Shown here piece after piece: positions 28,761 through 40,600 of a DNA stretch of 64,000 bases; position 1 is the first letter of the stretch, and every line of letters begins with the position of its first letter. The stretch is from Antedon bifida (taxonomy: Eukaryota; Echinodermata; Crinoidea; Comatulida; Antedonidae). A model generated the notes under the pieces. That model searched no databases, was not told where the DNA came from, and worked only from the letters and a program-made list of their open reading frames with translations. The position numbers and the translations under genes are program-made. The stretch spans positions 18,328,417 to 18,392,416 of the forward strand of contig OY727101.1 in the NCBI GenBank assembly GCA_963402885.1, in the 5' to 3' direction.

Positions 28761-29153
28761 ATGCCTGGAAACTTCAACGGAACCTGGAGCCTCGCCAAGA
28801 GTGAAGGTCTCTCAGCACTTCTTGATGCCGTCAAAGTTCCAGCAGAAAAGAGACCATCTGACGAAAACGCTACTGTATCCATCACCCAAAGTGGTGACAG
28901 CTTCACCATCAATACTACCACGGCTGCTGGAACACGAGAGGCTAAATTCTCCATCGGTACACCATTTGTAGATGCAGACATCAAGCAACTGAGAGGCAAA
29001 GACATTGAAGTCACACCAGAATGGAACGGAGACAAGTTGGTAATGAAAGGACAAGGTGGCAACTCGTTGACCCGTGAGATCGTCGGCGGACAGATGGTCG
29101 TGACATTTGACTTCGGTGGCGTCTCTGCAAAGAGATTCTTCAACAAGGCCTAG
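28761..29153 (+). CDS. Fatty-acid-binding protein, FABP gene D, 130 aa
   Basis: An uninterrupted 131-codon frame: MPGNFNGTWSLAKSEG, SGDSFTINTTTAAG, AKFSIGTPFVDADI, VTPEWNGDKLVMKGQGG, LTREIVGGQMVVTFDF, ending AKRFFNKA. It is the closest paralog of gene C and is on the opposite strand, the only plus-strand member of the four. It has the same Arg-Arg-Phe ligand motif and the same 5'UTR-intron layout. Poly(A) signals AATAAA lie near 29,294 and 29,317. Role inferred from family: cytosolic binding and shuttling of fatty acids or similar hydrophobic ligands. Confidence 0.95.
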   Translation: MPGNFNGTWSLAKSEGLSALLDAVKVPAEKRPSDENATVSITQSGDSFTINTTTAAGTREAKFSIGTPFVDADIKQLRGKDIEVTPEWNGDKLVMKGQGGNSLTREIVGGQMVVTFDFGGVSAKRFFNKA

Positions 29154-29787
29154 ACGAATCAAAATATTCGTTAAGATGTAATAAGAAAATTGTTGTCAGA
29201 GAGAACAGAATGAAAAAACATCAAACGAAAAAGTAAAAAAAAAACTATAAAAAAAAAAGAAAATTGAGGTGTCCCAATACACTGTGTTCTGAAAATAAAC
29301 AATTGTAGTTCTGTAACAATAAACCGTTTAAAATACTAGGTAGCTAACTATATGGTTAATATTATTGTTATTTTGGCGTAAAGCTAAAAACAGAAGAAAT
29401 GTTTATTTGTAATAATTAAAAATGATCTGAAGATTTGAAAATAAAAGTTGATTGATCTTGGTATCGATATTATGTTTCTTTAATTTTTTACGAAATTTTG
29501 TGTACAACGATGATGATAATGATTACAATACGATGACGAATAGACAGTAGTGATAGAAGACGTTTTATTATGGACATTTGGTTGTCTCTCTGATGAAGTA
29601 CTAAATAATAAACTTTCGCGTTCTTATTCACTCACTTTTGGCGTGCCATACGTAAAGTTTATACAGCGCCACCAATAGTCGAGTCTTGCCGGCCGAACAC
29701 AAAAAAACACAAAGAGAAAAAAAGACGCTGAATGAATGAAAGAAACAGAATAACAAAAGAATTGTAATTACAAATGTGAATTTGAAG
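29154..29787. other. FABP D 3'UTR and PHF10 upstream region
   Basis: The FABP D 3'UTR has poly-A-rich stretches and AATAAA signals. It is followed by a GC-richer patch (29,640-29,700, containing cagcgccaccaatag) that could be the TATA-less promoter of the PHF10 gene. No separate gene was seen. Confidence 0.45.
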
Positions 29788-32700
29788 ATGGATTTATCAA
29801 TCAAAAGAAATACTGAAATAGAAAATGAGAATCAGGTTTGTCAGAATATTCGTTATGATCTTTAGTTTTAGGTTCAAAGCTAGGCTCAATAAACTTGCCC
29901 CGGTAACGTGATGGACGACCTAGCGAGAGAGCATACGAACCTTAGAGTTAGCTTCCTTGACTCAGGCCTAGCATTGGTAAATACAATGGAACGGATTGTT
30001 ATGTTGGAACTGAGCGTTTTGTTTTGTTCTGAATGAACAATATATAAGATGTATGCTGTTTTACCAATTAATAATATCTATAATCAATATTATTTGCACA
30101 TTTGACACTAACCCTTAGGCCTAGAGGCCTAAATATTAATAATTAGGCCTATATCAAATTTCTTTTTTATTAATTATTGTTTTTTGTAAACCTTCTGTTA
30201 GCCAACTCCTGTACCCACAACCATCGACACTACGCCTCCAGTAGTCACAACAGAAACTAGGCTTAATGAAGAAAACATAAACAAACCACCGCAAACAGAA
30301 GGAACAATGGAATGCCAAAATCAAGTAGATGAAGATACTAAAATGATCACTCAAAATACAGGTGGTGATGATGATGGTACCATTAAAGAAACTATGACAG
30401 AAGAACATGCCTCAACAGAAGTGTGTGATAAAATAGAAGAAAGTGCTGCAACGGCTGGTTGTGATAATAAGCAAGAGGGCTTACAAAATGTAGACAATGT
30501 GGAACAAAGCAAAGGTGATATTGATAATTTGGATGAAGTTAAGTCATTGGACTTAAGACTCAAGGATTGTGGTGAAGTAGAAAAAACAAATTTGGAAACT
30601 GTTAATAGTCCATGTGAACCTTGTCAAGCAGATAAGGATGAGAGTAATCAAGAAATAGTAAAGGAGCGTGAACAAGACAATGGATCAAAGTGTGATTCGA
30701 AAAATGTGGAGTGTGATGAGGAGAAGGGTGATGAGAAAGAGGAGGGTGGTGATGATGAAATGATGGAATGTGATGAGAAAGAGGTGGTGGGTGATGAGAA
30801 AAAGGTGGAATGTGATGAGAAGGTAATGACGGGTGATGAGAAAGTGATGGAGGGTGATGAGAAAGAGGTGGAATGCGATGAGAAAGAGGAGGAGGGTGAT
30901 GCGGAAAAAGAATCATGTGATGAGAAAGAGGAAGTGAATGATAAGGAAATGGAAAAATCACCAGCAAAGGATGGAAGTAAGGTTGGAGAAGGATCGATAG
31001 ATAATAAAGAAAGTGAAGAAAAACACACAAAGAAAATGATTACAACCGAGAATGAAACAAAGAAAGAAAATGGAAGAACAATGGGAGATTTTGAAGAAGC
31101 AGAAGAAGAAGAAAGGTACAGCAATTATTTCGCAAAAAATTAAGTTTAAAATAAATAATAATTAGTTACAGTGTTGCCGTATGTTATGTATAACATTTTT
31201 ATGAAATTGTTTATAAAGCTCTATCTACAGTCCTTATATGGACATGATGATGTCATACCACTACCTTATTTGGGTATATCACTACCATATTTAGGCACTA
31301 CAGTAGTTTGATAGTGTAGACAGAGCTTTACATTTGATCATTTATATTTCCAGCTTGTGTATGCCTCCTGAAAACCTGTTTGAGTATCAATGGCCACCTG
31401 AAATAATGGGAGAGTGGTTTTTTGTACAGGAACAGATCTGTGAATACCTTGGAGTTACATCATTCAAGAGAAAATACCCAGGTATGTAATTTGATAGACA
31501 TTTATAATAGTAATAAGTGGTGTAATTCTAACTTTGAGAAATGGTAGACATTTCAAATGCCTTCAATCCAAAATAGCTGGCTAAATCCGCTCAGTGTCGT
31601 AACACAGTGGGCGAAGGACCCTGGTTTTGCACTCCTAAGGAGTCCTCCAACCCTTGGTAGTTGCATTTCTCATACTCTGGGGCCGCCTAAGCTCTGGGTC
31701 CTCTGTGTTTAGCCAGTGAGCTCTCATAGCTGTTACGCCACTGAATGAGCATGTTTTTCTTGTCTGCGTCTCAAGTTTTAATAAATATTTGATGTTTTTG
31801 TAAGATCTTGAAAGGCGTGTGATGGAAATGAAGGAAAAGGAATTTTTAAGAGAACGAGGCGTAGTAACAGAAGAACAGGTTACTCTAGGTAAGTTAATCA
31901 TTGTGGATGATCAACTTTTATTACAGTAGGTACTAAAAAAGAAATATTTCTTACAAAAAATGCCGCTCATCTCACGATAACTACTGTCTACAGTACATGC
32001 ATCTCAATATTTATCAGCAAATGTTTTCATAGATTCTCTTTTCCCAGATGTGCTTTAGGGTATGCGCAAATACCCATGTTTTCAGCCATAGTAAACTATA
32101 AGCTACCGCATGGTAACTGTTTCCTAATGCTTCCCTCTTGAATAGAACTGCCTAAAGGAACGGCTCGAAAAAACTCAAATTGAATATTGAAACTATCTGA
32201 AATTTGATTAAAGATAAAATATATTGACTTAAGCTTTAATTTCTTTGCTGCATCAACAAATGGATAAATTACTTTTGTTGTACTTTAGGGCTCACAGCAT
32301 TAAAATCAGAAGATGTGTATGACCTGATGGCCAAAGACTATAATAAAAAATATACTGATTATCTGAAAGTTTTACAAGAAAAAGAAAGACAGAATATTAG
32401 TAACAAGCATAAAGAATATGAAGCTGTAAGTAGTTATAATGTATAAAGTATATTTATGTGAGAAAGATAAAATGCAGTCAAAAAAGCTCTGTCTACACTA
32501 TCAAACTTTGTGTGAAAATAATATGATGTGCCCATATACTATGATGTCATATCACTACCATATTTGGGTACATCAAAATAGTTTGATAGTGTAGAAAGAG
32601 TATTATATTTTAAAACAAAGGTGTATTAGTAATCTTTAGTTTAGTATATATCTCATTTTAATAACACAAGATATTTTACAGCCGACTATGGACACAGAAA

Positions 32701-35700
32701 AAGTGAAGGAGTACACTAAACGAGCTGTACGACAAGCGGCGGAATACAACGCATCATTAATGCGGGAACGCAAAGAAGAAAGGCAGTATTTTCTAGACAT
32801 GCAGACCATGGTATGTAAACATACTGTACTCAATATTTCTTTGTAAATACAGTAAAACCCCCATTATGTCCAATTTACACAGACGAACTGTTATGGTAAG
32901 CGGAAAACTGCATAGCTTGTCCCACGTAGAATCTGTATCTATCGTGAGTGAAAACCACCCAACCGCTCCATGTTGTGTGTAAATGGTCATAAGGAATAAC
33001 ATAGATTCTATAGATTTGTTAACCCCAATATTACGCACATAAGTTATAAATATAAAAATAAACCAATAACATCATATTTTTATTTCTAGGTTGTCCAAGT
33101 TTCCAAAAACAGAGTAAAACAGACTAAAAAAGAGATAACTAAAGTAGATGGTTATCCTGTGGCGCTTATTCCAGGCCAATACCAAAACTTCTATCGAAAG
33201 TATGTTAAGTATTTTCACAATCTTGTTATGTTAAGTGTAGGTGCAGTTGTATTTTACAAACCCTTGACTTTTGTAATAAAAATTAACCAATTCAATTAAG
33301 CTAAATGAATTTAACATTTTATCTACAGAGCACTAGCCTATCTAATTATGCTACCCTCCAAACTGAGAAATGCGGTGTCAAAAGAAAAATTACTACGTAT
33401 TGTATAGATAGTGTATTGTATATTTTTGTATAGTCCTTTGAGCACATGCTCGACTGTTTAGGGTTCTTTAAATATGGTTTAATAAAAAAAAAAAAAAAAA
33501 ACCAGACTAATGGTTTATTATTTAACATTATAGATATACCCCAGATGAGTTGAACTACTTTCCCCTTACAACAGCTTTGTATGGGCCAGTACACTTGCAA
33601 GACCAGAAGAGGTTAGGCAGGCCAGGCTGGGAGGATGAAGAGGAACCAGTATCAGATATCAGTGAGCCTGTACGAAATCTTCTAAAGCTACACTATCAAA
33701 CTTTATGCGATGTGCCCATATATGGACATGATTATGTCATATCACTACCATATATGGGCATATCACTACCATATTTAGATATATCACACTAGTTTGATTA
33801 TGTAGATAGAGCATGAAACAGACTTTGAATAAGATATTTTGCAGTTTTAATAAATTCTGTTTTTACTAAAGACAAAATAAATGGTTAAATTCAACCAAAA
33901 ACCCATTGACTTCCAGTCAATTTTTTTGCTTTAAATTACAGTTTTTTCAGGTAAATAATTTTTTTTGGATACAATTTTTGGTCAAAGTGAATAACTATTA
34001 TGTGACATTAAAAAGGCAAATTAAAAAAAACAATATATCTAAGTGTCTAGCCCTGTTGCCTCATTTTAACTCGACGTACAGTGAGACTGAATTGTTCATT
34101 ATCATATAACAATCCTATATGAATATATTTTTTCTATTTAGGGTACACCAGAACCTCCCTCTGCTGTTCCAGTAAGTAATGTTCCTCCCCCTGCTATACA
34201 CATGATTCAGTTGGAGACGCCTCAGAAGGAACAGCACCAGATGATGATGCCAACTTACAAGGTATACAAAAGAAGTGTGATGTGCCCAAATATGTTAGTG
34301 ATATGCCCAAATATGGTAGTGATGTGCCCAAGTATATTAGTGATATGCCCAAATATGGTAGTGAATAAGTTATGGGCACTTTGACCAATCACAAACAGTG
34401 GATTATTTAAACTGTCGTCTGTCATTGGTCAATTCCCTTGAATTGTATCTATGTACTTGCGATGCGTCCTAGTCAGAACTGAGTGAGCTGTCAGAACAAA
34501 AAAAAATGAGGTTAGGGTTATTAGTAGTTTAATATCATTTGTTCTTTTAGCCAAAAGTAATAGATGATGCCATTTGTGGTCTTTGTCTGAAAGATAAAGC
34601 ATGCAACAAATTCAATATACCAGAAGAGCTTATTCATTGTGCACAGTGTGACAACAGTGGTAAGTTTTCATGTTTGTACTCGGTTACTGGAGTAAAACAA
34701 TTACTGCAGTAACATAGTTACTGCACTATATTATAGTAGAACTCAGGTCCCTGAATAAGACTGTAGTGTTAAAACTTATATATATATCCCTTGGGACATA
34801 TATTCTTTGGGACACCTCTATTAGGGGAACACTTTTCTGTGAAATGAACGTGGGAAGTATATGTTTAACACTACGGTGAACCCCTATTCAGGGAACACCC
34901 TTATTGAGGAGTTCAAAGGTGTACCCTTGATAGAGGTTCTACTGTATTGTTTCCCGTTCATTCCTTTAATAGGGGCGTCCCAATACTGTATGTAGTTACT
35001 ATAAATAACTCGTTTAGTAAACTCTTGTTGTGTGTAAATGTGTGCACATTAACTGATCAGATTCACACATATAAGCGTGCATTATGTTTGATACTATCAA
35101 TTACATAAGCTGAGTGGTCCCACCATGGAGAAAACAAATTAATTTTATAGCTCCATGGTCCCACCTCATCAATAAATATTGTATTTACTTTTTTAGGACA
35201 TCCTAGCTGTCTTGAAATGAATGATGATTTAGTAAATGAAATTAAAACCTATCCATGGCAGTGTATGGAATGCAAAACCTGCTTTTGTTGTGGACAGCCT
35301 ACAGATGAGGTTAGTGGTTCATACAACGTTTATAACACCAATGTTAATATTGAATGTATTTATCCTGGTTAACCTCCTCAGTCTCCCAGTGCCCAGTTAT
35401 GATCAGTGGCTGTGTGTGAACTAGTACACCGGGGTAACCTCCTACTCGTTTCGAAAGATGTACTAGGTTCTTTAAAGTGCACATGAGCTAGATGTGTACA
35501 CTGGACCTATGGTTTATAGTCCTTACCAAGAAGACTTGTTCTACCACCAGGACCTCTCACTCACATAATGGGTTGTGATTTCTTACAAAGTAATCAGTCA
35601 AACCGAATTGAAATACTATAAACTGGATTTAAATAAACTAACCTTTGATTACGCTTGTTTATAAAATTTGTTTTAATCTTAATTTACAGGATAAGATGAT

Positions 35701-35941
35701 GTTTTGCGATGACTGTGATCGGGGTTACCACACGTTTTGCGTTGGTCTGCAGGAAATTCCAACCGGGAAGTGGGCATGTCCAAGTTGCCTTGCTTCCCAG
35801 GCTAAGGAGAAAGAACTGGCTGCGGCAGCACTTCTTGCGGCCGCAGCTGCAGCTACTCCAATTCCTGAGCCTGTTAACACACCTTCTGCAACTCCACCAC
35901 CTACCAAACGGAGAAGAACAGCTAAGAAAAGAGATCTGTAA
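29788..35941 (+). CDS. PHF10: PHD finger protein 10 (BAF45a), SWI/SNF (PBAF) subunit, 759 aa
   Basis: Twelve exons: 29788-29835, 30202-31115, 31354-31481, 31805-31888, 32289-32425, 32682-32810, 33090-33199, 33534-33669, 34142-34261, 34551-34659, 35197-35309 and 35690-35941. They total 2,280 nt, all in phase. The SAY domain starts near residue 322: [77 protein letters not shown]1 ([26 protein letters not shown]) and PHD2 ([28 protein letters not shown]) follow. Human PHF10 is about 500 aa. The extra length is an acidic, low-complexity region encoded by exon 2 with eight tandem heptads at residues 205-260. The C-terminus has a poly-Ala run and a basic KRRRTAKKR, a likely nuclear signal. Exon 1 ([16 protein letters not shown]) is the least certain. 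Confidence 0.94.
30766..30933 (+). repeat. Coding 21-bp tandem repeat (eight acidic heptads) in PHF10 exon 2
   Basis: In frame, eight consecutive heptads: [56 protein letters not shown]. The consensus is x-C/G-D-E-K-x-V/E. The DNA shows the matching 21-bp period (tgtgatgagaaagaggtg-like units). Confidence 0.9.
31214..31331. repeat. MITE family 1, internally deleted copy
   Basis: Ends TAAAGCTCTATCTACAG and GATAGTGTAGACAGAGCTTT. The left subterminal part is missing. It lies in PHF10 intron 2, ending about 20 bp before the exon 3 acceptor. Confidence 0.84.
31592..31743. repeat. MITE family B copy
   Basis: CAGTGTCGTAACACAGTGG at the left and GCTGTTACGCCACTGA at the right, in PHF10 intron 3. The interior is diverged from the 23,284 copy but keeps ggagtcctccaaccc and agctctgggtcctctg blocks. 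Confidence 0.7.
32482..32606. repeat. MITE family 1, full copy
   Basis: Left AAAAGCTCTGTCTACACTAT and right GTTTGATAGTGTAGAAAGAG, in PHF10 intron 5. Confidence 0.85.
33681..33814. repeat. MITE family 1 copy beside the PHF10 exon 8 donor
   Basis: Left end tctaaagctacactatcaaa, with a few bases lost; right end TAGTTTGATTATGTAGATAG. It starts about 11 bp after the exon 8 donor (GT at 33,670), leaving almost no original intron between. Confidence 0.82.
33865..34035. repeat. Dispersed repeat G
   Basis: Diverged copy of 8,660-8,860 with the same tacaatttttggtcaaagtg core, in PHF10 intron 8. Confidence 0.55.
34270..34368. repeat. MITE family 1 core amplified without ends
   Basis: Four tandem copies of the roughly 22-bp inner unit (gatatgcccaaatatggtag), starting about 9 bp after the PHF10 exon 9 donor. 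No terminal repeats are visible. It suggests internal expansion followed by loss of the ends. Confidence 0.75.
34730..35010. repeat. Probable degenerate interspersed repeat in PHF10 intron 10
   Basis: Several imperfect recurrences of gggacac/gggaacac followed by ctattagggg or cttattgagg in both orientations, plus gttctactgtattg. No ORF. The class is not recognised. Confidence 0.4.
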
Positions 35942-36370
35942 CTGTAACTGTCCGGTAGAGGAGTTTAACAGTTCTTACGGCCAGTTTTCATTCTTTGTTT
36001 TATGTATGTGTTGAATATCTTCAACCATCTCAGTCGAGGGTCTTGCATTTACAGTATATACCTACTCTGATTAAATTCATATTACAACGCCAGCAAAGAA
36101 AGGAGATCATACTGCACAAAACTCTTTTTAATGGTATAAATACTTTTATTGGACAGGGTCAACTACTTAAACTTCTATCTGAAGGATGAGCCAATGACAG
36201 TAAAGCACTCTTCCAAAAGGATACAGATAAGCATGTTTCAAACGAGAAAATAAAACTACTATAACGCCATCTAAACAAACTTTTTTACAAAATGGCTCCC
36301 TTCCCCTCACCAGCGCTTCCTCCTCTCATCATCTCATCTCCCTCTCAAGTTCTTATTTCATGACTATTGA

Positions 36371-36475
36371 AAAATAAAGCTTGATTCCCAATAGGACGTA
36401 ACGCAACGCAAAGTGATTTGACCAATGGATTATTCGAACAGTCGCGTTGCGTCTCTAGTGGGAACCACGCTTCAA
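36371..36475. repeat. MITE family C copy
   Basis: Left aagcttgattcccaatagga and right GTCTCTAGTGGGAACCACGC, enclosing gtgatttgaccaatgg. Confidence 0.76.
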
Positions 36476-36841
36476 CGTTGTTGCAATGGTTTATATTTAT
36501 AATAGACGGAGCTATCTTTTGAACCGACGTAACGAAAATGGCGCACATACTCAAAAAATAAGAATAAATAATTTATAACATAACGTGCTATGTGATATTA
36601 AAATTGAGAAATACAGAACGGGATAAAAACATTTTTTATTTTACAACAACAGCAGATACCAATCCTCCACTTACAGCATAGTTAACAGAAACACATTACA
36701 ACAACTCAGAAACAGAGGAAGACTGGAATTATGTATAGTGTAAGAATAAATAAATTTGGTGTGTACTGTACTGTAACACTTTTGGGAAATTATGTGTATT
36801 ATTTCGTGAACATTTAACAATTCGATTTCTTACCGACTCAA

Positions 36842-37045
36842 AGGAGTAGCCGAGTGTCCTAAGCCGAGTAGCTTAGGACACTTGATACAGAGACAGACTT
36901 GGGTTCAATTCCCGACAACTCAGCTGTAAATGAGTACCTGGTTGAAAATACTAGGGAGGATAAGGTGGTATGGAAAGGAACTGGTCACCCTACCACATAA
37001 TGCTGAGGCTTAGTACAATGAGCTCAGCTCATCCCCCCTACGTTC
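36842..37045 (+). mobile_element. tRNA-derived SINE (family 2)
   Basis: A GTAGCCGAGTGTCC A-box-like head, an imperfect inserted repeat of the head, then a B-box GGGTTCAATTCCC (36,900-36,912). This is followed by gctgtaaatgagtacctggt, tgaaaatactagggaggata, aaggaactggtcacccta and a tail. It matches 18,505-18,635 on the other strand. Confidence 0.78.
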
Positions 37046-37671
37046 AGAAATGAATACGGGACTTAACCTACCGTACGGCGTATGTCTGGTAAATTTGCAA
37101 AAAAATATAGGTCTACAAATTATAAGTAGATATCACATATGGTATTAAAAAAATATGTGACGCTGGTTACGGTCAGTCGACTTTTTAAGGACTTTTTAAA
37201 AAAATGCAATGGCTGTATATTTACGTGAATAATTGACCGTAACAGATATACACACTTTAACAACCCATTAAACATATGTTTAAATGACGTGATTGTACAC
37301 TGAAATAAGTCGAGAAGGCAGAGGTTACAAGACCGTTATATTTTCTTATTTATTATATGCATACTTTTCGTTAGTAATGGTATTCATTTGATCTTTCAAC
37401 GGTTTAGTTTGATTTGTACGGTCCATGCATATGTTCAAATAAAGAATGGATATTATACTGGACGAGTGTGGCGTTTGACCTAAATTCCAGTAAGGTTCTC
37501 ATTTGGTTTATTATGCCAGATGCAAAGCTAACACGAAAATATTGATTAGCACTTTCCGAAGAAAGTTACCGCTTTTTATTATCAATTTTAATCAATGGAA
37601 ATCGTCTATTTTTTTTTATTGTGTTGAGTAGAATTATTGTCAACCTGTATTTTGTCTGCCGTGATTTCAGC

Positions 37672-40600
37672 ATGATTCGGTATACGATTCCTTTCATGTG
37701 TTGTCTGGCGATGTGTATACTGTACTGTATGAGAATGAACTTAAATATCGCCATGACGGTGATGGTGCAAGAACCAGCAGAGGACGCAGAAACGTGTATT
37801 GAGGAGTTGGGACCGGACGGAGAAAACAAATGTAACAACATTACAACAGATGTATGTAGGCATATTATAGTTATTGAAATTACATGCATGTATATCAGTG
37901 GCTAGTCTGGGTTCCAGAAGGAATATTTTGGCACATATGGCGTTTCATACGTAAACTACTTGAGCTTGTAAACCGTGTTTTTCGAAAAGCGTCGAAATAA
38001 CTACAGACTTGGGGCAAGTCTAATCAGTGGCGTATATTGTCGTAAAACAAAATTATACGCATATTTTTAACGATAAAAATTTATGATTATGATAGAGTAA
38101 AGCTACATGAACATTCGTTTCACGTTTTGTTGAAGCAGCGTTAAAATCGTTATTTCCTTTTTAATTTCTCAAACCACAATTTGCAGCTCTTTGAATATTT
38201 GTTAGCGTCCCATATTTTTACGGAATAGGTGCTTAAATGCTGTCAGTATAGTTGCTATAATTACGTCAAAGTGTACAACACTACACGAACCTATGAGTTG
38301 TCTTAACTTATTCCGAATTTATATTAACGTATATGAGGCGTTTTTGACGTTGTGTTCTGAACGACTGAAAAGAAGTTGTTATAGTTGTTTTGATAAATAT
38401 GTTGTAGGCATATTATGTAAATTCGATTTTGTCGATTTATTTTACAAGGTATATGGTTATTTTCTCATAGATTGAAACATTTGACTGGAACACTACAACA
38501 CAACAGCTTATCCTTGGATCGTTCTACATTGGTTACACCATCATGCCGATTCCCGGGGGTTGGTTGGCAGGACAAATTGGCGGAAAACGCGTTGTTGCGA
38601 TTGCAGTTGTCTGGTCTTCTCTCCTGACTTCGTTGATTCCAACGGTAGCGGCTATCAGTGTTAATCTACTGATTGCGCTGAGAATTCTCGACGGATTGGG
38701 GCAGGTTAGATTTTACACAAAAACGTTTGACAAGGGTTATGAAATTGGTTAGCAAACTTGGTTTCCATGCAACGGCAAAGGCGCACCACAAGAGACAGTT
38801 TGCAAAATCACATGCGATGCGGTTGCGTTGCGTTCAAGTGGATCCAAGCTTTAGCCTATACTATGGTACTGATTTTGGAACATTACCGTATCGTTCAAGT
38901 CGACGGTCATAAAACATTGGGTTTTTTTTTGTAAAAACATATTTGTATATTCAAACCGGCGTCCTCGCACGAGTATTGTATAGGCGTAAGTAGAACCCGC
39001 TTTTGGTACACTCGTACGACGACGCAACAGTGCTGCAAACATCGCAGGTTTGATTTCGCGCAGGCGGGGGGAAACACAATTATTAGAAGGGCATATTCTT
39101 ACGTTGCGTAGATTGCGTTACATTACGTTACGTTACATTGCGTCGCTAGTGGGAACCAAGCTTTACAGCGGTTCCACTGTACTGAAACTTCGTTCCATAT
39201 AAGAAATCAAAAAACTTTTTTTTTAATTTGCAGGGAATAGCGACACCGGGAGCCTACGTTCTCATTTCCAAATGGGCGATGCCGAACGAAAGAAGTACAA
39301 TGGTGTCAATTACATTATCTGGTAGGCCTAATAGATAGTAGTAAATAATAGTAAAAACTTTAAAATAGTAAGATGGGTCACATAATTACTGTCGGTATTC
39401 TTGGACTAGATTGTGTTTTCTTTTTAGGCATGTGTATGGGTTTAATTATATCAAGCTATTCGTCTGCGTGGATGTGTACTTCGAATATTTTTGGCGGATG
39501 GCACTTTTCTTTTTATTCTTATGGTAAGCTGATGTATAATAACATTACTGTGATAAGTAAAAATTAATATTTATTAAATTAAAAAATAGTCCAATAATTT
39601 TTTCAGTAACATGGGTGCGTTAAGATATGAATACGTTAAGAGATGAATGTGTTATGAAATGTCATTACGAAATGAATTTTAGTAATGAGAGAACAAGACC
39701 ATAATGTATGGCTGCAGTCGCGTGCTCAAATTTGAGTTCGTGTTTACCGACCGACCATCCGACCAACGGACCGACATAGAGAGCTGTAGAGTCGCCGCTG
39801 CACCCGACTAAAAAACATCGGTGGGCCGGGCGGGCTGTGATTTGTTTCTAATTGACGTCTGAGGCAGATATCATGAACAATGCATGGGAATTAATTATTT
39901 TCTATGTTAAAGCCTCCTAAATATAACCTAATCTACTATAACTACTACATAAAAACCATCGAAGATGTCGTTGACAGCATATTTTCTCATTTCCTTATAC
40001 ATTACAATGTCCTAATTATGCATGAGTTTAGTTGAGAGAGATTATTTAGAGGGTTAGGTTATGCAAAAAGTATAGAATCTATGTTATCTGTTATTGTTGT
40101 TGCGGACGAGCGGTTACCGCTCAGGATAGATACAGATTCTACGTGGGACAAGCTACGCGGTTTTCCACTTACCGTCACCGCTCGTCTGTGTAGATTGGCT
40201 TAGACAATAATTAATATCATGATTAGTCATGATTTCTGCCTGAGACGTCGAGTAATAGAAAATTCGCGGCCGGCCGGCCGGTCCTACCATTAACGATGTA
40301 AAATACTGAGTATATTTTGATTGTTAAATTAGACGTTACTGGCTAGTCGTTTGTTGTTTTTTTATTTAATTAATTATATTTAATTTATTTATCATAGGCA
40401 TTGCTGGAGCTGCTTGGACACTTTTATGGTTAATACTGATCTATGAGTCTCCCAGTGTGCATCCGTTCATATCGATCAAAGAAAGAGAACACATTAATTT
40501 GGCTTTGAACCAAACTGAACAGAAAAGGGTAATACTTAATATTTGTATATAACAAAACGTTGGCATTTTGTTCAAAAATTAAGAATTATTTATACAACAT

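Larger units (their letters stand above)
35942..37671. other. PHF10 3' flank and SLC17 copy 1 upstream region
   Basis: Contains the probable PHF10 3'UTR (AATAAA near 36,249 and 36,376), a family C MITE, a family-2 SINE and AT-rich sequence. No additional gene was recognised. Confidence 0.5.

Noticed and set aside
30602..31124. 142-158 residue antisense frames rich in Ser/His/Pro opposite PHF10 exon 2
   Set aside because: They are the complement of a GAN/AAR-rich coding repeat, which keeps other frames open by composition.
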